Shown: positions 8,207 through 16,634 of the stretch, in pieces
How positions within the stretch are numbered: the stretch's first letter is position 1
How the letters are laid out: each line of letters starts with the position of its first letter
Source of the DNA: RBG-13-51-18 sp050014095
Lineage (GTDB): Bacteria > Chloroflexota > Dehalococcoidia > Dehalococcoidales > RBG-16-60-22
NCBI GenBank assembly: GCA_050014095.1
Contig: JBEKDZ010000003.1
Span: forward strand, 248,001 to 312,000
Direction: 5' to 3'
DNA length: 64,000 nt
Notes under the pieces: generated by a model
What the model was told of the DNA's origin: nothing
The model's input: the letters and a program-made list of their open reading frames with translations, nothing else
The model's database searches: none
Made by a program: the position numbers and the translations under genes

Positions 8207-8485
8207 AAGAAATATCAAGATACAAGATACAATAACCAAACAATACTCAAAAAATCAAAGGACAAACAAAATCCTTCTCATTCTCCCTTTATAAAAGGGA
8301 GACGATATTGTTTTCCTTAACAAGCATCGCTTGCAGCCCATTCGCTTGTCCCTCTTTCGCAAAGAGGGTTTACCCTGAAGACTCACCCTGAAGGGAGAAA
8401 GGGAGATTTTGTTTCACCCTCACCCTTCCCTCTCCCATCAAGGGAGAGGGTTTAGAGAAGAGGACTGGTTAAAACTCTAATCTAA
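8207..8485. repeat. Gene-free stretch with short palindromes before thrS
   Basis: Contains CTCCCTTTATAAAAGGGAG (about 8283-8301), CCTCTTTCGCAAAGAGG (about 8352-8368) and CCTCTCCCATCAAGGGAGAGG (about 8430-8450), all short inverted repeats of the types scattered through the window. No T-box-like leader was recognised before thrS. Confidence 0.5.
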
Positions 8486-8514
8486 TTGCGCCCCTAGCTG
8501 AACGTTGCTATAAT
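8486..8514 (+). promoter_or_regulatory. thrS promoter, start on the ATG
   Basis: TTGCGC (8486-8491), 17 bases, TATAAT (8509-8514). Seven bases downstream of the -10 box is 8521, the A of the thrS ATG, and there is no Shine-Dalgarno sequence between. Confidence 0.6.
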
Positions 8515-8520
8515 GGGTCT

Positions 8521-10260
8521 ATGAGTCAAGAGCATCAGCTAAATACTATGCGCCATTCCGCATCCCATGTAATAGCGGAGGCAGTACTGTCTATCTTCCC
8601 GGATGCGAAATTCGCCATCGGCCCGGCAATAGAGGACGGATTTTATTACGACTTCGATTTACCGCGCTCGCTAACGCCGGAAGACCTGCCCATCATCGAG
8701 AAAAAGATGGCGGAAATCATTAAAGCCAACCTACCCTTCAAGCATAGGGAAATATCCAAAGCCGAAGCGAAAAAGCTTTTCGCCAAACAGCCATATAAGC
8801 TGGAACTAATCGAAGAGCTCCCCGACGACAAGGTGGGCATTTACGAACAGGGCAACTTTATCGACCTCTGCAAGGGACCACATGTTAACACGACCGGCGA
8901 GATAAAGGCTTTCAAGCTGACGAGCATCGCCGGTGCGTACTGGCGCGGGGATGAGCATAACGCCATGCTCCAGCGCATCTACGGTCTGGCATTTAATACC
9001 CAGAAAGAGTTGGATGATTATTTAGTTCATCTTGAAGAAATCAAAAAGAGAGACCATAGAAAAATAGGCAAGGATTTAGACCTTTTTGTATTTTCGGAAT
9101 TGGTAGGGAAAGGGCTACCGCTCTTTACGGAAAAGGGGTCGATAATAAGGCGGGAACTGGAACGCTTCGTGGTGGATGAGGAGTTGAAGCGTGGTTATAA
9201 ACATATATATACACCAGACCTTGCTCTTGTAGCGCTTTTCAAGACTTCTGGCCACTACCCTTATTATAAAGATACCATGTTCCCTATCATGAAAGTAGAT
9301 GATGAAGAGCTTATTTTAAGACCCATGACCTGCCCCCACCATTATCAATACTATGCCAGCAGGCCAAGGTCTTACCGGGAACTGCCGTTTAAAATAGCCG
9401 AACTGGCTAAACAATTCCGCTATGAAAAATCCGGCGAACTTACCGGCCTTATCAGAGCCCGTATGTTCTGCCTGGCGGATTCCCATATCATCTGCCAAAA
9501 AGAACAAGCGGTCAGTCAAATAAACGAGGTTTTGGACTTAATAGAATATGCCGCCGGGGTTTTATATAAAAACGGCGCAGAATACCGCTACCGGCTGTCT
9601 CTTGGCGATAGAAAAGATGATAAAAAATATTACAAAGACGATGAAGCCTGGGATTACGCGGAAAACGTCTTACGCAGTGTGTTGAAACAAAGAGGAGCCA
9701 ATTTCTTCGAAGCCGATGATGAAGCCGCTTTTTACGGCCCCAAAATTGATATCCAGATGAAAAACTTCGCCGGTAAGGAAGACACGGCTTTCACCGTCCA
9801 GTATGACTTTGTAGGGCCGAAACGTTTTAAGCTAACCTATATCGACACCGATGGTAAAGAAAAAGAGCCTATCGTTATTCACCGCTCTTCCATCGGCGCC
9901 ATCGAAAGAACCATGGCATTCCTCATCGAGCATTATGCCGGAGCCTTCCCCACCTGGCTGGCGCCGGTACAGGTAAAGCTCATACCCATCTCCGACCGGC
10001 ATATTGAGCATGTAAAAAAGGTGGCTGCCGAGCTCAAGGAGCGGGGCATAAGGGTGGAAACGGACGACCGTTCCGAGCGAATGAACCTTAAAATCCGCCA
10101 GGCGCAGCAGGAAAAGATACCGTACATGGTCGTCATCGGGGATAAAGAGGCGGCGGATAATACCGTATCCGTACGCAAACGCAGCGGAGAGCAGCTGCCT
10201 GTACAGCCTCTCGCAAATTTTATTGAGATGCTAACGGCAGAAATTGCCAACAAAGCATGA
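8521..10260 (+). CDS. thrS: Threonine--tRNA ligase lacking the TGS domain
   Basis: Charges tRNA-Thr. The 579 residues begin directly with the N2 editing domain (HSASHVIAEAVLSIFPDAKFAIGPAIEDGFYYD, then the zinc-type LCKGPHVNTTGEI), so the usual N-terminal TGS domain of about 60 residues is missing. The catalytic core keeps the zinc ligands in MTCPHH, DSHII and IHRSSIGAIER. Motif 2 reads RYEKSGELTGLIRARMF rather than the usual RNEPSG form. The C-terminal anticodon domain starts near WLAPVQVKLIPISDRH. Start at 8521 is set by a promoter that leaves no leader. Confidence 0.93.
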   Translation: MSQEHQLNTMRHSASHVIAEAVLSIFPDAKFAIGPAIEDGFYYDFDLPRSLTPEDLPIIEKKMAEIIKANLPFKHREISKAEAKKLFAKQPYKLELIEELPDDKVGIYEQGNFIDLCKGPHVNTTGEIKAFKLTSIAGAYWRGDEHNAMLQRIYGLAFNTQKELDDYLVHLEEIKKRDHRKIGKDLDLFVFSELVGKGLPLFTEKGSIIRRELERFVVDEELKRGYKHIYTPDLALVALFKTSGHYPYYKDTMFPIMKVDDEELILRPMTCPHHYQYYASRPRSYRELPFKIAELAKQFRYEKSGELTGLIRARMFCLADSHIICQKEQAVSQINEVLDLIEYAAGVLYKNGAEYRYRLSLGDRKDDKKYYKDDEAWDYAENVLRSVLKQRGANFFEADDEAAFYGPKIDIQMKNFAGKEDTAFTVQYDFVGPKRFKLTYIDTDGKEKEPIVIHRSSIGAIERTMAFLIEHYAGAFPTWLAPVQVKLIPISDRHIEHVKKVAAELKERGIRVETDDRSERMNLKIRQAQQEKIPYMVVIGDKEAADNTVSVRKRSGEQLPVQPLANFIEMLTAEIANKA

Positions 10261-10297
10261 ACGTCAGGTCATTTCCCAATGGCCAGCCGCCAGAGGG

Positions 10298-10326
10298 TTG
10301 ATTTCCCACACATAATATGATATAGT
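10298..10326 (+). promoter_or_regulatory. infC operon promoter
   Basis: TTGATT (10298-10303), 17 bases, TATAGT (10321-10326); predicted transcription start near 10333. This would leave a 40-base leader containing GGAGGAGG at 10351-10358 ahead of an AUU codon at 10373. Confidence 0.55.
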
Positions 10327-10372
10327 TTTGTTCGTAGAGCACCTATCAACGGAGGAGGTTAGAGAGTATATA

Positions 10373-11044
10373 ATTAAGCAACTGCGCGTCAACGAGCGAA
10401 TAATCGCCAGAGAAGTTCGCCTGGTCGGAGAGAAAGGCGAACAGCTTGGCGTTATGCCAGTGTTGCAGGCAAGAGAACTGGCGAAGAAAAGCAACCTTGA
10501 CCTTGTCGAGGTAGCGCCGACATCAGTCCCTCCGGTCTGCCGCCTTCTCGACTACGGTAAGTTCAAATACGAACAGCAGAAAAAAGAGCAGCAGGCGAAG
10601 AAGAGTCAGAAGGTAACATTATTAAGAGAGATACGCCTGCGACCCAAGATAGGCGTCCACGATTTTAATTTTAAAGCCAAGACAGCTTCAAAGCTGCTGG
10701 CTGACGGAGCCAAGGTAAAGGTTACGCTAATGTTCCGGGGACGCGAAATCACGCATCCCGAATTGGGCTGGAAAATTTTACAGCGTATGGCGGAAACATT
10801 AAATGAAGTAGGTACGCTGGAGAGGCAGCCGGTGATGGAAGGCCGAAGGATGGATATCATCATCGCGCCCATCGGCTCCAAGCCCAAGGTTAAAACAGAA
10901 GCCAAGCCGGAAGCGAAAAAAGAGATAAAAACGGAAGCGAAAGCAGCAACAAATACCGAAGTAAAAGCCGAAGCCAAAAAGGAAACCAAAGTTAAAGTAG
11001 AAGCCAAAGCGGGAGTAAAGGAAGTCCAGAATGCCAAAACTTAA
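10373..11044 (+). CDS. infC: Translation initiation factor IF-3, AUU start, charged tail
   Basis: Binds the 30S subunit and checks initiation-codon pairing. The body is normal: KQLRVNERIIAREVRLVGEKGEQLGV, then LDLVEVAPTSVPPVCRLLDYGKFKYE, the linker helix, and the C-domain with KVKVTLMFRGREITHPELG. I place the start at the ATT at 10373. The only upstream start-like codon in frame, TTG at 10328, lies before the predicted transcription start and ahead of the Shine-Dalgarno GGAGGAGG (10351-10358). AUU starts are established for infC in E. coli and other bacteria. After residue ~172 comes a ~50-residue Lys/Glu/Ala-rich tail with repeated EAK units. Overlaps rpmI by 14 bases. Confidence 0.9.
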   Translation: MKQLRVNERIIAREVRLVGEKGEQLGVMPVLQARELAKKSNLDLVEVAPTSVPPVCRLLDYGKFKYEQQKKEQQAKKSQKVTLLREIRLRPKIGVHDFNFKAKTASKLLADGAKVKVTLMFRGREITHPELGWKILQRMAETLNEVGTLERQPVMEGRRMDIIIAPIGSKPKVKTEAKPEAKKEIKTEAKAATNTEVKAEAKKETKVKVEAKAGVKEVQNAKT

Positions 11045-11234
11045 GACTCATAAAGGGGCCAAGAGCCGTTTCAAGATTACGGGAACCGGTAAAATATTAC
11101 GCACCCAGGGGCCAAAAAGCCATCTGCGTGTACATAAAGCCAAACGCGTGCGGAATACATTCGATAAGATGACGGAGCTTTACGCGGGAGACCGCAAGCG
11201 CATATCAAGGCTGATACCTAACGGCATCAAGTAG
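11031..11234 (+). CDS. rpmI: 50S ribosomal protein L35
   Basis: 67 residues, highly basic: MPKLKTHKGAKSRFKITGTG, then HKAKR and a C-terminal RISRLIPNGIK. Length and ends are normal for bL35. Its start lies inside the end of infC (14-base overlap), so translation is probably coupled. rplT follows after 18 bases. Confidence 0.96.
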   Translation: MPKLKTHKGAKSRFKITGTGKILRTQGPKSHLRVHKAKRVRNTFDKMTELYAGDRKRISRLIPNGIK

Positions 11235-11252
11235 GACAGGAGTAACAGTAAC

Positions 11253-11612
11253 ATGCCTAGAGTTAAAAGAGGTGTAACCTCTCACCATAAACATAAGAAG
11301 GTGTTAGCCCTGACCAAAGGGCACCGGAGCACCAGTCACCGCCTTATCAAGCGCGCCCACGAGTCAATGATGCACTCCTTGAGCTATGCCTATTTCCACC
11401 GTCGGGAACGCAAAGGCGATTTCCGGCGACTCTGGATACTACGCGTTAACGCCGCCTGTCGCGCCCAGGGCTTAACGTATAGTCAGTTCATGAACGGGCT
11501 TAAAAAAGCCGGCATCGAAATAAACCGGAAGTCGCTGGCCGATATGGCCGTCAAAGAGCCGGCGAGCTTTAGCAGCCTGGTCGCTCTCGCGGGAGGGAAA
11601 GGCCAGGACTGA
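11253..11612 (+). CDS. rplT: 50S ribosomal protein L20
   Basis: 119 residues, bL20: MPRVKRGVTSHHKHKKVLA, GHRSTSHRLIKRAHESMMHSL, RRERKGDFRRLWILRVNAA and GLTYSQFMNGLKKAGIEINR are all family hallmarks. Binds 23S rRNA early in assembly, and in many bacteria represses its own operon. Ribosome site ACAGGAG. Followed by a terminator at 11646-11681. Confidence 0.96.
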   Translation: MPRVKRGVTSHHKHKKVLALTKGHRSTSHRLIKRAHESMMHSLSYAYFHRRERKGDFRRLWILRVNAACRAQGLTYSQFMNGLKKAGIEINRKSLADMAVKEPASFSSLVALAGGKGQD

Positions 11613-11645
11613 AAGACTCCGGTTCTCAACTAATTTAGTTTTTTA

Positions 11646-11681
11646 GTTCCCCTTCCCCTACCCAGCGGAAGGGGATTTTTT
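11646..11681 (+). terminator. Intrinsic terminator after rplT
   Basis: CCCCTTCC ... GGAAGGGG stem followed by a run of seven T residues. Ends the infC-rpmI-rplT transcript just before pheS. Confidence 0.7.
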
Positions 11682-11695
11682 TAAGGAACGTAGCG

Positions 11696-12733
11696 ATGCT
11701 GAAAGAAATAGAAAAAATAAAAACGGAAGCCCTCAAGCAGCTGGGGGTTATTAGCAATCCAAAAGACCTGGAGGCATGGCGCGTCCACTACCTCGGCAAG
11801 AAAAGTCCGCTGACCCAAATACTCCGGGGATTAACAGCACTTTCTATCGAGGATAGAAAAGCGGTCGGCGCAGCGGCGAACCAGCTGAAAAACCTGCTGG
11901 AAACCAGCGCCGGGGAAAAGGGACAGGCTCTGCGTGAGACACAGCTAAAATCCGCCGCCCAAAAAGAGTCCATCGATATCTCGCTGCCGGGGCGACCATT
12001 ATCCATAGGTCATCAGCACCCCATTACCCAAGCCATCGAAGAGATTTGCGATATCTTTATCTCAATGGGATTTCAGGTTAAAGAGGGACCGGACGTGGAG
12101 TGGGACTATTACAATTTCGAGGCGCTCAATATACCCGCCGAGCACCCCTCCCGCGATAATATGTCGTCCTACTGGATTAATGCGCCGCCGGGGGAAAAGG
12201 GGAAGCAGCTTTTAAGAACGCACGGCACCGCTATCAGCGCCCGTATCGTAGAGAATATGAAGCCGCCCATCCGTACTATCGAGCCGGCGCGGGTCTATAG
12301 ATACGAAGCGGTCAACGCCACCCATCTTAACATCTACCACAATCTCGACGGACTGGCAGTAGACAAAGGCATCACCATGGCAGACCTGAAGGGCGTGCTT
12401 TTTGAGTTGGTGCGGCGGTACTTCGGGGGGAAGAGGAAAGCCAGGTTCCGCACCGATTTCTTCCCATTCGTAGAGCCGGGCGGGGAAATTGCCATCGACT
12501 GTATCGTTTGCAAAGGCTCGGGCTGCCGTGCCTGCGGGAACAGCGGCTGGCTGGAGCTAGGGGGTTGCGGTATGACCCACCCTGATGTACTGCGGCGGGG
12601 AGGTATCGACCCGGAGGAATATACCAGTTTTGCCTTCGGTCTAGGTCTTGAGAGGTTCCCGATGCAGCGCTACGGCATCGAGCAGATGCGGACATTCTAT
12701 AATAACGACCTGCGATTTTTAAGGCAATTTTAA
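11696..12733 (+). CDS. pheS: Phenylalanine--tRNA ligase, alpha subunit
   Basis: Catalytic subunit of the PheST tetramer. An N-terminal helical arm (1-90) is followed by the class II core: HPITQAIEEICDIFISMGFQVKEGPDVEWDYYNFEALNIP, motif 3 FAFGLGLERFPM and the ending NNDLRFLRQF. A CIVCKGSGCRACGNSGW insert (residues 266-282) is a zinc-ribbon-like loop found in some PheS proteins. Motif 2 surroundings are divergent: LLRTHGTAISARIVE stands where most bacteria have THTS-type wording, and RYEAVNATHLNIYHNLDGL replaces a more usual RRDxxDATHxxxFHQxEG. Length of 345 is normal. pheT follows after a repeat. Confidence 0.93.
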   Translation: MLKEIEKIKTEALKQLGVISNPKDLEAWRVHYLGKKSPLTQILRGLTALSIEDRKAVGAAANQLKNLLETSAGEKGQALRETQLKSAAQKESIDISLPGRPLSIGHQHPITQAIEEICDIFISMGFQVKEGPDVEWDYYNFEALNIPAEHPSRDNMSSYWINAPPGEKGKQLLRTHGTAISARIVENMKPPIRTIEPARVYRYEAVNATHLNIYHNLDGLAVDKGITMADLKGVLFELVRRYFGGKRKARFRTDFFPFVEPGGEIAIDCIVCKGSGCRACGNSGWLELGGCGMTHPDVLRRGGIDPEEYTSFAFGLGLERFPMQRYGIEQMRTFYNNDLRFLRQF

Positions 12734-12752
12734 AGGGGAGTTGAAGGCATTT

Positions 12753-12828
12753 GTCATTCTGAGCGAAGCGAAGAATCCGCTTGAATAGAATAGAGATTCC
12801 CACGTCGCTTCGCTCCTCGGAATGACAG
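12753..12828. repeat. Palindromic repeat between pheS and pheT
   Basis: GTCATTCTGAGCGAAGCGAAG on one side and CGCTTCGCTCCTCGGAATGAC on the other form an imperfect inverted repeat of the GTCATTC family inserted between two co-transcribed genes. Confidence 0.65.
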
Positions 12829-12845
12829 TTGAACAGGATAATCGA

Positions 12846-15257
12846 ATGAAAGTCCCATTAAAGTGGCTTAAGGATTATGTAGAGGTAACGCTACCGATAC
12901 CGGAACTAGCGGAAAGACTAACGCTGGCCGGATTCGAGGTAAGCGAAATTATCACCACCGGCGGCAGCTGGGATAATATAATCATCGGGGAAATAACCGC
13001 CATTAATCCCCACCCCAACGCCGACCGCTTAAAGCTGGCAACTGTCAATCTGGGAAAAGAGCAAGAGACGGTCGTCTGCGGCGCTCCCAACCTGACTAAA
13101 GGCGATAAAATAGCTTTTGCCAAAGTAGGCGCGCGCCTGACCAACCCGGAAAACGGCAAAGTCGAGACTCTTAAACCCGCCAAAATACGCGGCGTGGAAT
13201 CCAAAGGCATGATTTGCTCGGAGAGAGAGCTCGGTATCTCGGAAAGTCACGAAGGGATTTTAGTCCTGGCCAAAGGGGCGGAGGTAGGCACCGCGCTGGC
13301 GGATTTCATGGGCGATACGGTGCTGGACATCGATATCACCGCCAACCGGCCGGACGGGTTATCCGTGATTGGGATAGCGCGAGAAGTGGCGGCGATATGC
13401 GGGCAGAAATCTCATATTCCAGAAATCAAATACCCAGAAACGGGCGATTCTATTGAAAAACAGATAGCCATCGAGATTATCGATAGTGAGCTTTGTCCGC
13501 GGTACTGCGCCAGCCTCATCACCAACGTCAAAATAAGAGAGTCGCCGGCGTGGCTGCAGGAAAGGCTGATAGCCTGCGGGCAGCGTCCCATCAATAATAT
13601 CGTCGATATCTCCAACTACGTTATGCTGGAGTACGGGCAGCCGCTCCATACCTTCGACTACGAAAAGCTCAAGGGCAAGAAAATCGTCGTCAAACGGGCG
13701 AAAGACGGTGAGAAATTTATTACCCTCGATGCTAACGAGCGCCAGCTTGCTGGCGACATGCTGGTCATCGGAGACGGCGAAAGAACCGTCGCCATTGCGG
13801 GTGTCATGGGCGGACTGAACAGTGACGTGACGGAAAGTACAACATCCATCCTGCTGGAAGCCGCCAGCTTTAAAGCAGCCAGCCTGCACTACACCAGCCG
13901 CAAGCTCGGCTTGATGAGCGAAGCTTCGGCCAGGTTCGAGCGGGGCATCAGCGCGGGGCTAACGCTACCCGCCCTGAAACACGCTACCCAGCTTATCGCC
14001 GAGCTGGGCGAAGGCAAGATAGCCAAAGGAATTATCGACGTTTACCCGGGTAAAAAAGAGCCTAAGCCGATTACCGTGAGGGTAGAAAGAGTCAAGCGTC
14101 TCCTCGGCATTGAATATAGCGTCAAACAAATAGTGGGCGCGCTGGAAGCTCTCGGCATCGAGTGTCAAGCGGATAGCGCTAAAGTGAGCGCTACCGTCCC
14201 TTACTGGCGCAGCGATATTAAGATAGAAGAAGACCTCATCGAAGAGATGGCGCGCGTCTACGGCTACGATAAAATCCCGACCACGCTGCTGGCTGATGAA
14301 ATACCCATACCTGATCCCGCACTGGATATTAGGTTGAAGAAAAACATTAGACGCAGCCTCGTCGGTTTCGGCTTCCAGGAGGTTATGACCTACACCCTGA
14401 CCAGTCTGCAAGCTTTGAGCAATACCGTTGCCGAACCGCATCCACCGGAGCCAATGCCCGTGCATATCGTCAACCCCATGACCGCAGAGCAAGAATATCT
14501 GCGGTCCAGCCTGCGCGCCAATCTTCTAGCAACATTGGCAATTAACCGACGTCACGATGATGGCGGTATCAGACTATTTGAAATAGGTAAGATATACATA
14601 TCAAGAGGGAACGACCTGCCAGAAGAGCCGGAAATACTGTGCGGTCTGATGCACGGCAGCCGGGTGGAGAGGTCGTGGCTGGGGGGCGACAGCGCTTACG
14701 ATTTTTACGATGTCAAGGGGACGGCGGAGGGACTTTTCCAAAAACTGGGCATCGACGTATCCTTTGAATCCGGCAACGACGAGGGACTGCATCCCGCACG
14801 GCAGGCAGCCATCATCGGGAAAAACGACGGGAAAAAGATAAGGCTGGGTGTCCTCGGGGAGCTGCACCCGAAGGTGGCCGACGCTTTCGAGATTGAAGGT
14901 ACGGCCTGTCTTTTCGAGGTGAGTATCCAAGCGCTGCTACCTTGCATTACCAGAGAAAAAATATATCAACCGATACCCCGCTTCCCCAGTACCGTCAGAG
15001 ACCTGGCGCTGGTCGTCGATGCCGATGTGACCAACCAGCAGATACTGGACGTCATTAAAAGCTTCAAGCTGATTAGCGAAGTAATTCTGTTCGATGTTTA
15101 TGCCGGCAAGCAGGTGGCAGAAGGCAAGAAGTCGCTCGCCTACCGGCTGGTCTACCAATCGCTCGACCAGACCCTGACCGACGAGACCGTCAACAAGGTG
15201 CAGGAGCAGGTGTTGGCCAAGCTCACCAAAGAGTTTGGGGCGACGCTAAGGCAATAA
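12846..15257 (+). CDS. pheT: Phenylalanine--tRNA ligase, beta subunit
   Basis: 803 residues. N-terminal tRNA-binding (OB) domain at about 40-150 (HPNADRLKLATVNLG, VCGAPNL), B3/B4 editing region (VDISNYVMLEYGQPLHTFD), B5 domain, class II-like core with RSSLRANLLATLAINRRH, and the C-terminal ferredoxin-like anticodon domain (PRFPSTVRDLALVVD). I start at the ATG at 12846, where MKVPLKWLKDYVE gives the normal N-terminus. An ORF start 24 bases upstream lies in the repeat. Works with PheS. Confidence 0.94.
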   Translation: MKVPLKWLKDYVEVTLPIPELAERLTLAGFEVSEIITTGGSWDNIIIGEITAINPHPNADRLKLATVNLGKEQETVVCGAPNLTKGDKIAFAKVGARLTNPENGKVETLKPAKIRGVESKGMICSERELGISESHEGILVLAKGAEVGTALADFMGDTVLDIDITANRPDGLSVIGIAREVAAICGQKSHIPEIKYPETGDSIEKQIAIEIIDSELCPRYCASLITNVKIRESPAWLQERLIACGQRPINNIVDISNYVMLEYGQPLHTFDYEKLKGKKIVVKRAKDGEKFITLDANERQLAGDMLVIGDGERTVAIAGVMGGLNSDVTESTTSILLEAASFKAASLHYTSRKLGLMSEASARFERGISAGLTLPALKHATQLIAELGEGKIAKGIIDVYPGKKEPKPITVRVERVKRLLGIEYSVKQIVGALEALGIECQADSAKVSATVPYWRSDIKIEEDLIEEMARVYGYDKIPTTLLADEIPIPDPALDIRLKKNIRRSLVGFGFQEVMTYTLTSLQALSNTVAEPHPPEPMPVHIVNPMTAEQEYLRSSLRANLLATLAINRRHDDGGIRLFEIGKIYISRGNDLPEEPEILCGLMHGSRVERSWLGGDSAYDFYDVKGTAEGLFQKLGIDVSFESGNDEGLHPARQAAIIGKNDGKKIRLGVLGELHPKVADAFEIEGTACLFEVSIQALLPCITREKIYQPIPRFPSTVRDLALVVDADVTNQQILDVIKSFKLISEVILFDVYAGKQVAEGKKSLAYRLVYQSLDQTLTDETVNKVQEQVLAKLTKEFGATLRQ

Positions 15258-15281
15258 CCAATAACCAATCGGAGAGTTCTT

Positions 15282-15306
15282 AAGAGGGGCTAACGCCCCT
15301 CTTTTT
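15282..15306 (+). terminator. Intrinsic terminator after pheT
   Basis: AGAGGGGC TAAC GCCCCTCT hairpin followed by TTTTT, starting about 25 bases after the pheT stop. Confidence 0.75.
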
Positions 15307-15420
15307 ATTTCACCCCCTTCCTTTGGCAAAGGAAGGGGGACAGGGGGATAGATTACTTATAGAAACAAAAAGGGCGAGGACGGATTCTTCACTGCGTTCA
15401 GAATGACAGCGAGTCCATTC

Positions 15421-15458
15421 TTGACAAAAGATATTTGTTCCCTTATACTATCAGTATA
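15421..15458 (+). promoter_or_regulatory. abrB-arsM promoter with a palindrome over the -10 box
   Basis: TTGACA (15421-15426), 17 bases, TATACT (15444-15449) is a near-consensus promoter. The -10 hexamer is the left half of a perfect inverted repeat TATACT-ATC-AGTATA (15444-15458), a natural place for a repressor. The regulator is not shown by the sequence; the AbrB-type product or an ArsR protein are candidates. Confidence 0.6.
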
Positions 15459-15499
15459 GTCTGATTTTTCTGAATTTTCTGTTTATTAAGGAGGCATCA

Positions 15500-15766
15500 A
15501 TGGCTAAGGAAGAGAAGAATAGCTTCTGTTCTCCCGCAGGGTGCTGTAAGGTGGAGGCGGTAGTGAGTGTTGATGAAAGAGGGCAGATGATATTGCCTAA
15601 GGAGCTAAGAGACAGAGCCGGTATACATGCCGGTGATAAGCTGGCCGTGGTCAGTATGGATCAAGACGGCAAAACCTGCTGTCTTTCTTTAATTAAAGTC
15701 GAATCGATAACGAACATGGTTAAAGACATGCTCGGGCCGGTAATGGAAGAAGCATTCAAAAAATAG
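15500..15766 (+). CDS. AbrB/SpoVT-type DNA-binding protein with Cys-rich N-terminus
   Basis: 88 residues. Residues 18-65 are a swapped-hairpin AbrB/MazE/SpoVT domain (VEAVVSVDERGQMILPKELRDRAGIHAGDKLAVV). It is preceded by FCSPAGCCK and contains a later TCCLS, giving five cysteines suited to bind a metal or arsenite. A helix ends the protein (NMVKDMLGPVMEEAFKK). Similar small AbrB proteins accompany arsM and hgcAB genes in anaerobes (family knowledge). The arsM start is 14 bases downstream, so this is probably its regulator or accessory protein. Ribosome site AAGGAGGCATC. Confidence 0.75.
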   Translation: MAKEEKNSFCSPAGCCKVEAVVSVDERGQMILPKELRDRAGIHAGDKLAVVSMDQDGKTCCLSLIKVESITNMVKDMLGPVMEEAFKK

Positions 15767-15780
15767 AAAGAGGCAATGAA

Positions 15781-16617
15781 ATGAAAGGCACTGAAATAAA
15801 AAGGTCAGTTAGAGAAGGTTATGCTAAAATCGCCAAGGAAGGCGGCTCCTGCTGTGATAGCAGCACTAAAGCCTGTGGCTGCAACAGTAGTCAATCTGCT
15901 AAAGATATCAGCCAGAGTATCGGCTACTCCGAAGAAGATGTCAATAACGTGCCTGATGGAGCCAATCTGGGGCTAGGGTGCGGCAATCCTATCGCACTGG
16001 CTTCTTTAAAAGAAGGCGAAACGGTGCTCGATTTGGGGTCGGGGGCGGGGTTCGATTGTTTCCTAGCGGCGAATAAGGTCGGTAAAAAAGGCAGGGTCAT
16101 CGGGGTGGATATGACGCCGGAGATGCTGGAAAAAGCCCGGGAGAACGCCATTAAAGGCAAATATACCAACGTAGAGTTCCGCCTCGGTGAGATAGAGTCG
16201 TTACCCGTGGCCGATAGCACGGTGGATATTATCATTTCAAACTGCGTAATCAACCTATCCGTAGATAAAGAGAGGGTTTTTAAAGAGGCTTTCCGCGTGC
16301 TTAAGCCGGGAGGCCGCTTAATGGTTTCCGATATCGTCTTAACCAAACCCCTCCCCGATGTTGTCAGGAAATCCGTCCAGGCTTACATCGGCTGCGTGGG
16401 AGGAGCGATGCTGGAATCGGACTACCTGGGGGCTATCGAAGGGGCGGGATTCGTTAACGTAAGGGTAGCCGACGAGGGAGGCATCGATGCGGACTCGCTG
16501 GAGAATGACCCGTTGGCATCATCAATAGCAGAGAGCTCTGAATTAACGCCCGACCAAATGCGTGACCTGGCGCGCTCGATAAAGAGCATCAGGGTATCCG
16601 CTGGTAAACCTAAATAG
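15781..16617 (+). CDS. arsM: Arsenite S-adenosylmethionine methyltransferase
   Basis: Methylates trivalent arsenic with S-adenosylmethionine. 278 residues: a cysteine-rich N-terminus (GGSCCDSSTKACGCNSS), the ArsM-specific NLGLGCGNP, the SAM motif VLDLGSGAGFDCFLA, VIGVDMTPEMLEKAREN, then SNCVINLS and YIGCVGGAM, which carry the conserved arsenic-binding cysteines. Length and order match the ArsM family. Co-transcribed with the AbrB-type gene. The convergent ABC transporter follows on the other strand. Confidence 0.93.
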   Translation: MKGTEIKRSVREGYAKIAKEGGSCCDSSTKACGCNSSQSAKDISQSIGYSEEDVNNVPDGANLGLGCGNPIALASLKEGETVLDLGSGAGFDCFLAANKVGKKGRVIGVDMTPEMLEKARENAIKGKYTNVEFRLGEIESLPVADSTVDIIISNCVINLSVDKERVFKEAFRVLKPGGRLMVSDIVLTKPLPDVVRKSVQAYIGCVGGAMLESDYLGAIEGAGFVNVRVADEGGIDADSLENDPLASSIAESSELTPDQMRDLARSIKSIRVSAGKPK

Positions 16618-16634
16618 AATAAAGCGGGGTCGAT

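Noticed and set aside
8207..8520. Possible T-box leader before thrS
   Set aside because: No T-box sequence or specifier loop was visible and the promoter leaves no leader.
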